From: Betaproteobacteria bacterium | GTDB lineage: Bacteria; Pseudomonadota; Gammaproteobacteria; Burkholderiales; Ga0077523 | Direction: 5' to 3' | Length of the DNA: 64,000 bases | Assembly: GCA_016713305.1 (NCBI GenBank) | Contig: JADJPK010000031.1 | Coordinates: forward strand, 124,001-188,000 | Shown here: in pieces, positions 57,101 through 64,000 of the stretch | Layout: every line of letters begins with the position of its first letter | How positions within the stretch are numbered: the stretch's first letter is position 1 | Translations under genes and position numbers: made by a program | Notes under the pieces: generated by a model | Told to the model about the DNA's origin: nothing | Database searches by the model: none | Seen by the model: the letters and a program-made list of their open reading frames with translations, nothing else

Positions 57101-60100
57101 GGATCAGGAAGGCGGCCGTACCGCCATTGCCGGCCCCGGTGCCCTCGGTCGTCACGTTCTCCGCAAGCTGCAGCGTGAACACCGGCGGCGGCGGCGCGTC
57201 GTCGTTCAGGATCACCGCGGTGACCGGCGTCGTATCCACCGTGCCGAACGTGCTCGACACGAGCGCCACCGACACGCTCTCGTCGGGCTCGAACAGCGCA
57301 TCGGGCACGAACGGCAGGGAGAAGGTGAGGAAATCCGCCCCCGCGGGGAATTCGATCTGCCGGACCGCGAAGCCGTCCACCAGGTCGGCGGCACTTGCGG
57401 GGTTCGTCCCGGCCGCGGCGACCGCGACGGTGACCGTCGCCGCGCTCAGGTCGCTCGCAGGACTGCGCCGGATCAGGAAGGCGGCCGTGCCGCCATTGCC
57501 CGCCCCGGTGCCCTCGGCCGTCACGTTCTCCAGAAGCTGCAGCGTGAACACCGGCGGCGGCGCGTCGTCGTTCAGGATCACCGCGGTGACCGGCGTCGTA
57601 TCCACCGTGCCGAACGTGCTCGACACGAGCGCCACCGACACGCTCTCGTCGGGCTCGAACAGCGCATCGGGCACGAACGGCAGGGAGAAGGTGAGGAAAT
57701 CCGCCCCCGCGGGGAATTCGATCTGCCGGACCGCGAAGCCGTCCACCAGGTCGTCGGCACTTGCGGCGTTCGTCCCGGCCGCAGCGACCGCGACGTTGAT
57801 CGTCGCCGCGCTCAGGTCGCTCGCAGGATCGCGTCGGATCAGGAAGGCAGCCGTACCGCCATTGCCCGCCCCGGTGCCCTCGGCCGTCACGTTCTCCAGA
57901 AGCTGCAGCGTGAACACCGGCGGCGGCAGGTCGTCGTTGAGGATCCCGCCGCTGGCGCTCAGCGGCCCCGTCGTGGACAGCGTCACGCCCGTCCCGCCCG
58001 TGAGCGTCAGGCGCACCGCCTCGACGGCCTCCGTCACGAGATCGCCCGCCGCGAAGACGGACACAGTGACGCGGTCCTGCCCCGCCGCGAAGTTCGCGGT
58101 GAACTGGCCGAGACCCGCGCCGACGCTGTTGCCCCCCACCGTCACCCGCCCCACGTCCGCCGCCGTGAGCGTGCTGCCCGGCGCGGCGTCCAGCGCGAAC
58201 TCGACGCTGCCCGCCGAACCGAGGTCGCCGCTGCGCACGATCACGAAGTCGAGCCGTCCGTTCGCGGCCGGGTCCGCAGCGTTGCCTTCCAGCACGCTTC
58301 CCGCATCGGCCGCCGCGAGGGCGACCGTCGCACCGCCGGTGGCCGCGGCGAAGCGCACGAAGGTCGCCCCTCGTCCGCTGCCGCCGTCCGCGCTCAGGTC
58401 GATGAAGCCGATGAAGAACGCATCCTGGCCGAGCACCGTGTTCACGTCGGGCGTATAGGTGAAGCTCAGGTAGTCGCCCGTGACGGGATCGACGTTCGCC
58501 GACAGGACCCCGCTGTCCTCGTCGAAGCGGATGGCGTAGCCCGAGAACTTCACCGGCCCGCCGACCGTGGAGTTCGCCAGCAGTGCAGACACCGGGAATG
58601 TCACGCTCGTCGCGCCCGCGGGGACGGGGATCACGGTTTCCGGGATCACGGGCCTCGGGACCGACACATCGAACGTGAGTGTCGCGGCGCTGCGCCGGCC
58701 GAACTCGTCCACGAGGTCGTAGGTGACCGTGTCCTGACCCGAGAACCCCACATTCGGGATGTAGCTCAGCATCAGGTTCAGCGGATCGGTCGTGGGGACG
58801 ACGCTGTTCGGGTTGCCGGGCTCCACGTACAGGATGCCGTGGGCCGGCTGCGTGAAACTGGCGAAGTCGGCGAACACCCGGGTGCCGGGCGCGATCACGT
58901 CGTTCGCGAGCAGGCGCGACAGGCTGAGGGTGCCGAAGGCCTCACCCGGGCCACCGCTGACCGCCCACCGCAGCGTGTCGGCCACGGCCACCGGCGCGGC
59001 AGGCGTCGTCGTGAGGAAGCGGAAGCGTCCCGCGTCCTGCGCGCCCGTGGGGTCGGCGAGTGCGAAGTCCAGTGCGTAGTCGTCGGCATAGCCCGCGGCG
59101 AACGTGAACTCGATGCGGTCCTCGAAGCCCTGGAGCGTCACGGTGGACGGCACGGCCGTCGCGTAGAAGGCCATCGACAGCGCATGGCCGTTCTGATCGA
59201 ACGTGCCGGGGAACGCCGCCAGATCAGCGAAGCGCAGCGTGTAGGTGCCGCCGGGAGCCACGACGGCGGCACCGTCGGCGACGACCGGCGCGCGGTTGAA
59301 GACTTCGACCGTGACGTTCGCCGTGGCGAGGTTGCCGTAGGCATCCTCCGCCTCGTACGCGAAGCCGACGCTCGTGGGCGTCGTGCCGAAGCTGGCGACG
59401 CGCAGGGTGCTGCCGTAGTCCTCGACCGCAACGTTGTCGCCCAGAGTGACGCTGCCGGGCACGATGCCCCGGAACGTGAGCCCCGGGCTGTCGTTGGCAA
59501 GCAACGCAGCGAAATCGAAGTAATTGTCCTGACCGAGCGTCGCCCGCAGCGTGTCGTCCGCCGCGGTGGGCAGCGCGCTGGGCCGGATCGTCACCGTCGC
59601 CGCATTGCCGATCACTGCACCGGTCGCGGCGTCCGCGAGGCGATAGTCGAACGTCACCGGCGCCGTGAGCGGTGCATCGAGCAGCACGCGCACGAACCCC
59701 TCCGGAAAGTCGGCGGCGAACTCCGCCGGCACGTCGGGCAGCAGGCTCGACGGATCGTTGTCGAAGCCCTCCACCGTGACGCCCGGGGGCCCGATAAGTT
59801 CGGCGAGGACGAAAGCGTCGCCGTCGAGATCGAGGTCGTTGCCGAGCAGCTGCGGCAGCGGGATCAGGATCTCGCTCGCACCGCGTCCGCCGGTGATCGT
59901 GTCGGCCAAGGCGATGGGGGCGCGGTCCCCGGCGAACCCCGGCACCAGTTGCGCCACGTCGACGATGGCGAGCGCCGCCGCCGAGCCGTCGGCGTAGTCC
60001 AGCAGGGCACGCCGAAGGCGACGCGTTCCACCTCGAAGGCGGCCACCTGCCCTTCCGGCGCGTTCGACCCGATCGCATTGGCGATGAAGCCGCCGCTGTA

Positions 60101-60556
60101 GTCGAAGAAATCGTAGTCGGTCGGCGCGCCGCGCAGGAACAGGGTGTCGGTGCCGTCGCCCCCCCTGACGGTCTGGTTCGCCGTCACGGGCGGATCCATG
60201 GGGCCGGGTTCGAGCCAATCGTCGCCGTCCTCGCCGTCGAGGTAGTCACGACCGTTGCCCCCCACGAGGATGTCGTCGCCGCCGCCGGCCCCGCTGCCCC
60301 CGCCCCCGTCGGCGTAGATCGCGTCATCGCCCGCAAGCCCGTCGATGATGTCGTTGCCGAGGGTCCCGTAGATCGCCGGGTTCCCGGACACGTCGTTGTC
60401 GTCGAGAATCGTCCCGAGCAGTGTCGGGGTGGCTGACAGCAGCAGGCGCGGTTCGAGCGTTTCGAAGACGGCCCGACGGCGGAACGGGATGCCCGGAGGC
60501 ACGGCCGGGCGAACAGAGCGAGAGCGCCACCGATCGAACCAGTGCCGCAGCCTCAT
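47822..60556 (-). CDS. Giant LEPR-XLL protein C (RTX, Calx-beta array, DUF11/cadherin, cohesin-dockerin-cohesin)
   Basis: Presumed exported protein of about 4,246 residues after repair of five frame breaks. ATG at 60,556 has GGGAG six bases upstream. The N-terminus (MRLRHWFDRW) leads to PFRRRAVFETLEPRLLLSAT, the canonical LEPR-XLL form. Domains in order: short RTX block (60,380-60,200), cadherin/Ig-like units (60,000-58,350), six Calx-beta domains (58,350-56,100), alternating Calx-beta, DUF11-like and cadherin-like domains (56,100-49,600) including the triplicated unit, a Big_5-like domain (49,560-49,200), cohesin, dockerin, cohesin and the tail GDDWKKTAWAKDLTQRLAQ plus about 25 residues. Frame breaks: one base missing near 60,008, 57,011 and 55,662, one extra near 52,300, four missing near 50,908. 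Repair gives exactly 4,247 codons. No enzyme domain was seen. Shares its C-terminal DNA with gene A. Confidence 0.87.
48130..49190 (-). other. Cohesin-dockerin-cohesin block at the C-terminus of protein C
   Basis: Cohesin-like domain 1 (49,185-48,845) starts LPDLVRGPGQTAVLPVSLTQ. The dockerin (48,815-48,615) has loops DASGNGGYSMLD and DLNGNGQLTSLD. Cohesin-like domain 2 (48,550-48,130) matches that of protein A almost residue for residue. Cohesin 1 differs much more between A and C than the dockerin and cohesin 2 do, so the shared DNA begins around the dockerin. Confidence 0.75.
50580..51709 (-). repeat. Three near-identical 381-bp DUF11-like units in gene C
   Basis: Copies begin at 50,580, 50,957 and 51,338 on the plus-strand numbering; spacings are 377 and 381 bases. 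Each encodes about 127 residues with SADLAAFVSRGTTRTPIVGE, VSIWNGSGLTVDNAVVRVHF, TGVWTVGTLGPNDAVGMRL and NEDREQWS, a DUF11-like conserved repeat. The last copy in reading order lacks four bases near 50,908, which breaks the frame. The other differences are a handful of point changes. Confidence 0.88.
56443..57915 (-). repeat. Four near-identical 366-bp Calx-beta units in gene C
   Basis: Units begin at about 57,915, 57,549, 57,180 and 56,815 (minus strand) and repeat every 365-369 bases. Each encodes about 122 residues with PVFTLQL.ENVT.EGTGAG, DLVDGFAVRQIEF and FEPDESVSVALVSSTFG, the Calx-beta pattern. One more divergent Calx-beta domain lies on each side. Unit 2 to 3 is 369 bases because of an extra Pro codon (APPPPV for APPPV). 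Unit 3 carries the 1-base deletion near 57,011 and a changed EFLRGADF for EFPAGADF. Confidence 0.85.
58350..60000 (-). other. Cadherin/Ig-like units of protein C
   Basis: Beta-rich units with LGNDLDLDGDAFVL, TVTIRPSALPTAADDTLRA, NRAPVVADGA, VTYDLVDEFGRRSAATLTFDV (only parts quoted) and FTYTPDVNT motifs, typical of cadherin_5/VCBS-like tandem domains. Five or six units. Confidence 0.65.
60200..60380 (-). repeat. Short RTX block near the N-terminus of protein C
   Basis: Nonapeptides GTLGNDIID, GLAGDDAIYADGG, GGGDDILVGG, NGRDYLDGEDGDDWL directly after the LEPR-XLL motif. A Ca2+-binding beta-roll of only about five turns, at the N-terminal end rather than the usual C-terminal position. Confidence 0.85.
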
Positions 60557-60618
60557 GGCCTGCTCCCGGACTGGCAATCGGCAGGCACGGCACATCGGTC
60601 GTGCGGACGCACTGGCAT
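60553..60618 (-). CDS. Candidate 21-aa leader ORF overlapping the start of gene C
   Basis: ATG at 60,618 with GGAG six bases upstream (60,625-60,628), then 21 codons beginning MPVRPHDRCAV. The TGA stop (60,555-60,553) overlaps the ATG of gene C as ATGA. The ribosome site is as good as that of gene C, so the overlap could couple translation of the giant gene to this leader. Composition is unremarkable and there is no similarity I recognise. It may be fortuitous in high-GC DNA. Confidence 0.35.
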   Translation of the reverse strand: MPVRPHDRCAVPADCQSGSRP

Positions 60619-60834
60619 GGGGGTCTCCGTTGTTCTTGTGTCGACGGCGCACGAAGCCCGGTAGCGAAATGCATACCGGAACGCGCGCCTGAATGCTATG
60701 CCACCCGGCGCGGAAAGCCCATCTGCACAAGCTCAAATCACCCATCGTCGGTCCGGTACATACCAAGGTCTGCCCACCTTGGTATGTGCCTGCTGCAACT
60801 TCGTGGCTTGCGCCCGGACCTGTCATCACCGACC
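60557..60834. other. Divergent region between gene C and the histidine kinase
   Basis: About 278 bases holding the candidate leader ORF, the gene C ribosome site (GGGAG at 60,563-60,567) and the large inverted repeat at 60,755-60,790. No strong sigma-70 promoter was seen on either strand. Both genes must start transcription in or near this gap. Confidence 0.6.
60755..60790. promoter_or_regulatory. 14-bp inverted repeat, candidate operator
   Basis: Arms GGTACATACCAAGG and CCTTGGTATGTGCC (14 bases, one mismatch) separated by 8 bases. The innermost 11 bases of each arm are perfectly paired. It lies about 45 bases before the kinase start and 200 before gene C. Length and symmetry suit a dimeric DNA-binding protein. 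The NarL/LuxR-type regulator encoded nearby is the obvious candidate, but the link is inference. Confidence 0.5.
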
Positions 60835-62676
60835 ATGCGCCGGACCCTTCGTGACGACATGGCGATGCCGACCGACAACGAGGCAGTTTCCCCGCGCTTG
60901 CCCGACCTGAACCTGCGCATCGAACGGGAGATCACGCGCCTGCTCTACGAGCAGGACATTCCGGGCATCGTGACGAACTACGGGGCGATGCTGCTCGCCG
61001 TCTGGCTGCACTGGCGCGGTGCGCCCGCTTCCGTGCTGCTTTCCTGGCTGGGCCTGTGGCTCGCGTGCAACACGGTGTATCTCGGCTTCCATCTGGTGCA
61101 GCGCCGGCACGGGGCCGGGGTCCATGACGATCCTGTGTTCTGGCGGCGGCTGCACGTGCTGTTCGCGAATGTCGTGTCGGTCGCCCCCGCCGGATGGATG
61201 CCGTGGTTCCTCCGCGACGTGCCCGATGTGCTGTTCCTCAACACTGCGCTGGTCATCGTCTACGCCGCAGGCGTCTACGCGTCCAATGCGATGCTCTGGC
61301 CCCTGTCCTATGTGATCGGCGCGGCGACGGTGCTCGCGCCGCTCGCCGCGGTCCATGCGGCACAGGGCAGCCGGACCGCCCTGGGTGTGGCGCTGGCGCT
61401 CGGCGCGTTCTACGTACTGCTGATTCCGTTCGCGCAGGTCCAGGCCCGCGCACTGCGACGTGCGATCCGTGTGGGCTTCGAGAACGAGGAACTTGCGGCC
61501 CGGCTCGCACGCCAGACGGCGCGCGCCGAACGGGAGAGGGAAGCGGCGGAATCCGCCCGTGCCGAGGCCCTTGCGGCCAATCGGGCGAAGGCACGGTTTC
61601 TCGCCGCGGCAACCCACGACCTGCGCCAGCCTCTGCACGCCCTGTCGCTGACCCTGTCGGCGATGGAATCGCCCGCCGCGAACACCCCGGACGCAAACGC
61701 CATCGCCCGTGCCCGCGACTGCACGAACCGGCTCGCGTCCATGTTCGATGCCTTGCTGGACCAGGCCCGGCTCGATGCCGGAACGCGCACGGCGCAGTTC
61801 GAGTGGATCGAACTGGGTCCCTTCCTGCGGCAGGTGGAGATGCAGTTCCAGCCGCTGGCGGAGGAGCGCGGTCTGTGGTTCCGTTGCCGTCCCGCCAGTG
61901 GACGTGTCAACGGCGACCGCCTGGCCCTGTGGCGCATCGTGTCGAACCTCGTCACCAACGCGCTCGACGCCACGGAGGAAGGCGGGGTGCTCGTCGCGTG
62001 GCGGGCGCGCACGCATACGCTCGAAGTCCGCGACAGCGGCCGCGGCATCGAGGCTATCCATCATCGCGCCGTGTTCGAGGAGTTCCGCCGCTTCGATGGT
62101 GGCCGGGCGGGAGTCCAGGGCCTCGGACTGGGGCTCGCGACGGTCGACCGGCTCGCCCGCCTGATGAACGCCCGCGTGGCATTGCGATCGGCTCCCGGGA
62201 AAGGCAGCGTGTTCGGCATCGTGTTCGCGCCGGAATCCGTGGCCGCGTCGCCGGACGTGACGGACACTCCCGTTCCTGCGGATGCAGCGGCGCCGGTGCG
62301 GCGTTCGCGTCCCGGGGCCCGCGTGCTGGCGGTGGACGACGATCCGGCCGTGCTCGACGCCCTGGAATCGCTGCTTCGTGCAGAAGGATGGGACGCGCGA
62401 TTGGCCAGGGGCGCAGCCGATGCGCGGGCCCAGCTTCAGGACGGCCGCTGGCGTCCGGAACTGGTCATCCTGGACCGGCGCCTGGGCGACGGGGACGGAT
62501 TGGAACTCGCCCGGCAACTCGGGCGCGAGATCGAGCCTTCGCCGGTGTTCCTGATCGTCACGGGAGACACCGCGCCGGAAGCGCTGCAGGAGCTTCTCGC
62601 CTCGGGCCTGGAGATCCTGCACAAACCCGTGGTGCCCGACCGCTGGAACGCGTCGCTGGCCAGGCTGGGATTCTGA
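60835..62676 (+). CDS. Membrane hybrid sensor histidine kinase with C-terminal receiver
   Basis: About 613 residues. Six predicted membrane segments (residues about 48-215) form the sensor, with no recognised ligand domain. A coiled coil (about 220-250) follows. The H-box FLAAATHDLRQPLHAL has the phosphorylated His at 261. The ATPase has N-box NLVTNALDATE (Asn375), G1 DSGRGI (Asp400) and G2 GLGLGLAT. A receiver domain follows, with acidic pair VDDD (501-503), phosphoacceptor Asp547 (VILDR) and Lys597 (HKP). Such hybrids pass phosphate from His to their own Asp or to a separate regulator. The start is uncertain: ATG at 60,835, 60,859 and 60,865 are all possible and none has a strong ribosome site; 60,784 is inside the inverted repeat. 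It is divergent from gene C and convergent with the response regulator, whose stop is 21 bases away. Confidence 0.9.
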   Translation: MRRTLRDDMAMPTDNEAVSPRLPDLNLRIEREITRLLYEQDIPGIVTNYGAMLLAVWLHWRGAPASVLLSWLGLWLACNTVYLGFHLVQRRHGAGVHDDPVFWRRLHVLFANVVSVAPAGWMPWFLRDVPDVLFLNTALVIVYAAGVYASNAMLWPLSYVIGAATVLAPLAAVHAAQGSRTALGVALALGAFYVLLIPFAQVQARALRRAIRVGFENEELAARLARQTARAEREREAAESARAEALAANRAKARFLAAATHDLRQPLHALSLTLSAMESPAANTPDANAIARARDCTNRLASMFDALLDQARLDAGTRTAQFEWIELGPFLRQVEMQFQPLAEERGLWFRCRPASGRVNGDRLALWRIVSNLVTNALDATEEGGVLVAWRARTHTLEVRDSGRGIEAIHHRAVFEEFRRFDGGRAGVQGLGLGLATVDRLARLMNARVALRSAPGKGSVFGIVFAPESVAASPDVTDTPVPADAAAPVRRSRPGARVLAVDDDPAVLDALESLLRAEGWDARLARGAADARAQLQDGRWRPELVILDRRLGDGDGLELARQLGREIEPSPVFLIVTGDTAPEALQELLASGLEILHKPVVPDRWNASLARLGF

Positions 62677-62697
62677 GCGCCGCGTCTGCGGCCGGAT

Positions 62698-63312
62698 TCA
62701 GCGGATCTTCGCGAGCAGTGCCGCCCGTGACTGCACGCCGTGGGCGCGCAGGATGGCCGTGACGTGCATCTTCACCGTGGCTTCGGCGATGTTCAGCCGG
62801 GCGGCGATCACCTTGTTGGGCAGGCCTTGCAGGAGCAGGTCGCGGATCTCGTGCTGACGTTGCGTCAGCAACCCCGCGGCCCCGTCGCCGGTTCCTGCCG
62901 GATCCGCGCGAGGCCCTCCCTCCAGCGCCTCCGCCGGCACGTATCGCCCGCCTGCGAGAACCAGTTCGATCGCTTTCAGCGTGAGGCGTCCATCGGTGGC
63001 CTTCGGCAGGAATCCGGCCACGCCCAGATCGAGCGCGCGCCGCATCACCGCGGGATCGGTGTTTCCGGAGACGATCAGGATCGGCAGATCCGGCGCCACC
63101 TGCCTCACCGAGCACAGATCAGCGTCCGGGTGGAACCCCGGCATGGCGAGATCGAGCACCAGCAGATCCCATGGTCTCCCGTCGCCGAGAAGCGCTCGCA
63201 ACGCCGGGCCGTCAGCCGCCTCGACCACCGTGACGGAAGGATTCCAGCCGCGCAGCAGCTCGCGCATCCCGATCCGCACGAGGTCGTGGTCGTCGGCGAC
63301 GATGATAGCCAC
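62698..63312 (-). CDS. NarL/LuxR-type response regulator
   Basis: About 204 residues with GTG start at 63,312. The receiver domain has acidic pair ADDHD (residues 7-8), phosphoacceptor Asp54 (VLDLAMPG) and a Lys in FLPKATD. The C-terminal LuxR-type helix-turn-helix reads LLTQRQHEIRDLLLQG, PNKVIAARLNIAEATVKMHV (recognition helix near the end). It activates or represses transcription on phosphorylation, most likely by the adjacent kinase. GTG at 63,342 and 63,354 are alternative starts; 63,312 places DDH and Asp54 where this family normally has them. It follows the di-haem gene by 83 bases on the same strand and may share its transcript. Confidence 0.9.
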   Translation of the reverse strand: MAIIVADDHDLVRIGMRELLRGWNPSVTVVEAADGPALRALLGDGRPWDLLVLDLAMPGFHPDADLCSVRQVAPDLPILIVSGNTDPAVMRRALDLGVAGFLPKATDGRLTLKAIELVLAGGRYVPAEALEGGPRADPAGTGDGAAGLLTQRQHEIRDLLLQGLPNKVIAARLNIAEATVKMHVTAILRAHGVQSRAALLAKIR

Positions 63313-63395
63313 GGTTCCCGACCCGACTCCGGCCGAAGCCACATCCTGGATCACGATCGCGAAGGGACCTCGCCGATGGGCGGCATGGGAAGGAT

Positions 63396-64000
63396 CTAGA
63401 GCGCACCAACGAACGCGGCGAGCGCATCGCGGTCTTCCTTGCTCAACCGGGCGAACCGGTCCCGCGAACGCTGCGCCTCGCCGCCGTGCCAGAGAATCGC
63501 TTCCGTGACGTTGCGGGCACGCCCGTCGTGCAGCAGGGCCGTGCTGCCGCTCACGGTCTTCGACAGGCCCAGGCCCCACAGGGGCGGCGTGCGCCAGTCC
63601 TGACCGCCCGCTTCGAAGTCGGGCCGCCCGTCCGCGAGATCCGGTCCCATGTCGTGCAGCAGCAGATCGGTGTACGGATGGATGACCTGGCGGGACGCCT
63701 CAGGAAGCCGCGGGAAATACTCCGCGGTGACGAGCGTCGGCACGTGGCACACCGAACATTCCAGGGCCTCGAACAACCCGGCGCCGCGCTGGACCGTGGC
63801 GTCGTTCCACTGCCGGCGTGCGGGCACGGCAAGCCCGGTGGCCCACATCTCCATGTCGTTCCAGGCGGCATCGGAGAGTTCAGGATCGTTGCCGGGCACT
63901 TCCCGCCGGCAGTGGTCCTGCACGTCGGGACAGTTCTGCTTCGGAAACAGGGCGGACGTCACCCCCATGTCGCCGATCGCGGCGGCGGCGATCTGTTGCC
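63396..64000 (-). CDS. Di-haem c-type oxidoreductase, C-terminal part (partial)
   Basis: The last 201 residues of a protein whose N-terminus lies past position 64,000. The visible part starts IAAAAIGDMGVTSALFP, then shows a c-type haem site CSVCH (63,744-63,758), DLLLHDMGPDLADGR, DWRTPPLWGLGL and LLHDGRARNVTEAILWHGGEA. These are hallmarks of the di-haem oxidoreductase family (DHOR, peroxidase/thiol-oxidoreductase-like). Such proteins are periplasmic or membrane-bound electron-transfer enzymes of mostly unknown substrate. The first haem site is outside the window. The stop codon is at 63,396-63,398. No functional tie to the giant genes is visible. Confidence 0.88.
   Translation of the reverse strand, partial: QQIAAAAIGDMGVTSALFPKQNCPDVQDHCRREVPGNDPELSDAAWNDMEMWATGLAVPARRQWNDATVQRGAGLFEALECSVCHVPTLVTAEYFPRLPEASRQVIHPYTDLLLHDMGPDLADGRPDFEAGGQDWRTPPLWGLGLSKTVSGSTALLHDGRARNVTEAILWHGGEAQRSRDRFARLSKEDRDALAAFVGAL

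Noticed and set aside
50580..57915. CRISPR array or insertion-sequence origin for the short-period repeats
   Set aside because: The periods (366 and 381 bp) are whole protein domains in one frame, with no unique spacers, no inverted ends and no transposase.
2067..60011. Programmed ribosomal frameshifting as the cause of the frame breaks
   Set aside because: Losses and gains alternate, no X-XXY-YYZ slippery sequence or consistent downstream structure was seen, and up to five events per gene would make yield negligible.
60557..60829. Longer start for protein C
   Set aside because: The frame is open upstream, but the extra residues show no conserved pattern and no ribosome site. GGGAG six bases before 60,556 and the length of the basic leader before LEPR match proteins A and B.
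60421..60834. Longer start for the histidine kinase
   Set aside because: The extension would overlap gene C's start and run through the inverted repeat. Its translation is unlike a sensor domain.
63313..63579. Longer start for the response regulator
   Set aside because: The extension would overlap the di-haem oxidoreductase coding end on the same strand and has no receiver-like sequence.

Overview
The window is high-GC DNA (roughly two-thirds G+C by eye) from a Gram-negative bacterium. A betaproteobacterium fits best, given the LEPR-XLL giant proteins, the di-haem oxidoreductase and the codon use, but this is inference, not proof. Almost all of it (positions 1 to about 60,560) is taken up by three giant genes in a row, all on the minus strand. 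They encode modular, repeat-built, presumably exported proteins. Each begins with an Arg-rich stretch ending in the same signature (PFRRR, then LExRxLLSA), which matches the N-terminal LEPR-XLL domain known from giant bacterial surface or secreted proteins.

Layout, right to left along the direction of transcription. Gene C (60,556-47,822, about 4,246 aa after repair) carries a short RTX block, cadherin/Ig-like domains, a Calx-beta array with four near-identical copies, alternating DUF11-like and cadherin-like domains including a freshly triplicated 127-aa unit, and a C-terminal cohesin-dockerin-cohesin block. Gene A (47,195-22,829, about 8,121 aa after repair) carries a ~1,550-aa N-terminal region I do not recognise, a long RTX Ca-binding array, a propeller-like segment, five right-handed beta-helix modules separated by lectin-like domains (malectin-like, golvesin-C-like, Kre9/KNH-like), a nidogen-like domain, seven cadherin/PKD-like domains and the same cohesin-dockerin-cohesin C-terminus. 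Gene B (22,500 to beyond position 1, at least 7,500 aa) carries 12 PPC-like repeats interrupted by three LamG and one L-lectin-like domain, 17 CARDB domains, a TIG-like domain, a propeller and cadherin/Ig repeats.

The frames of the three giants are broken by 12 small indels. They alternate between lost and gained bases, mostly in short homopolymers, and repairing them gives whole codon numbers for A (8,122) and C (4,247). The simplest reading is uncorrected sequencing errors, although some could be real.

Beyond the giants, a membrane hybrid histidine kinase (plus strand, 60,835-62,676) is divergent from gene C and convergent with a NarL/LuxR-type response regulator (minus, about 63,312-62,698). 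The 280-bp divergent region holds a near-perfect 14-bp inverted repeat next to the kinase start and a 21-codon leader ORF overlapping the start of gene C. The right edge holds the C-terminal part of a di-haem c-type oxidoreductase. No secretion genes, RNA genes, mobile elements or CRISPR arrays were seen.

Hypothesis: the three giants form one extracellular, carbohydrate-binding, calcium-stabilised assembly in which cohesin and dockerin modules link the proteins together, with the two-component pair as candidate regulator.
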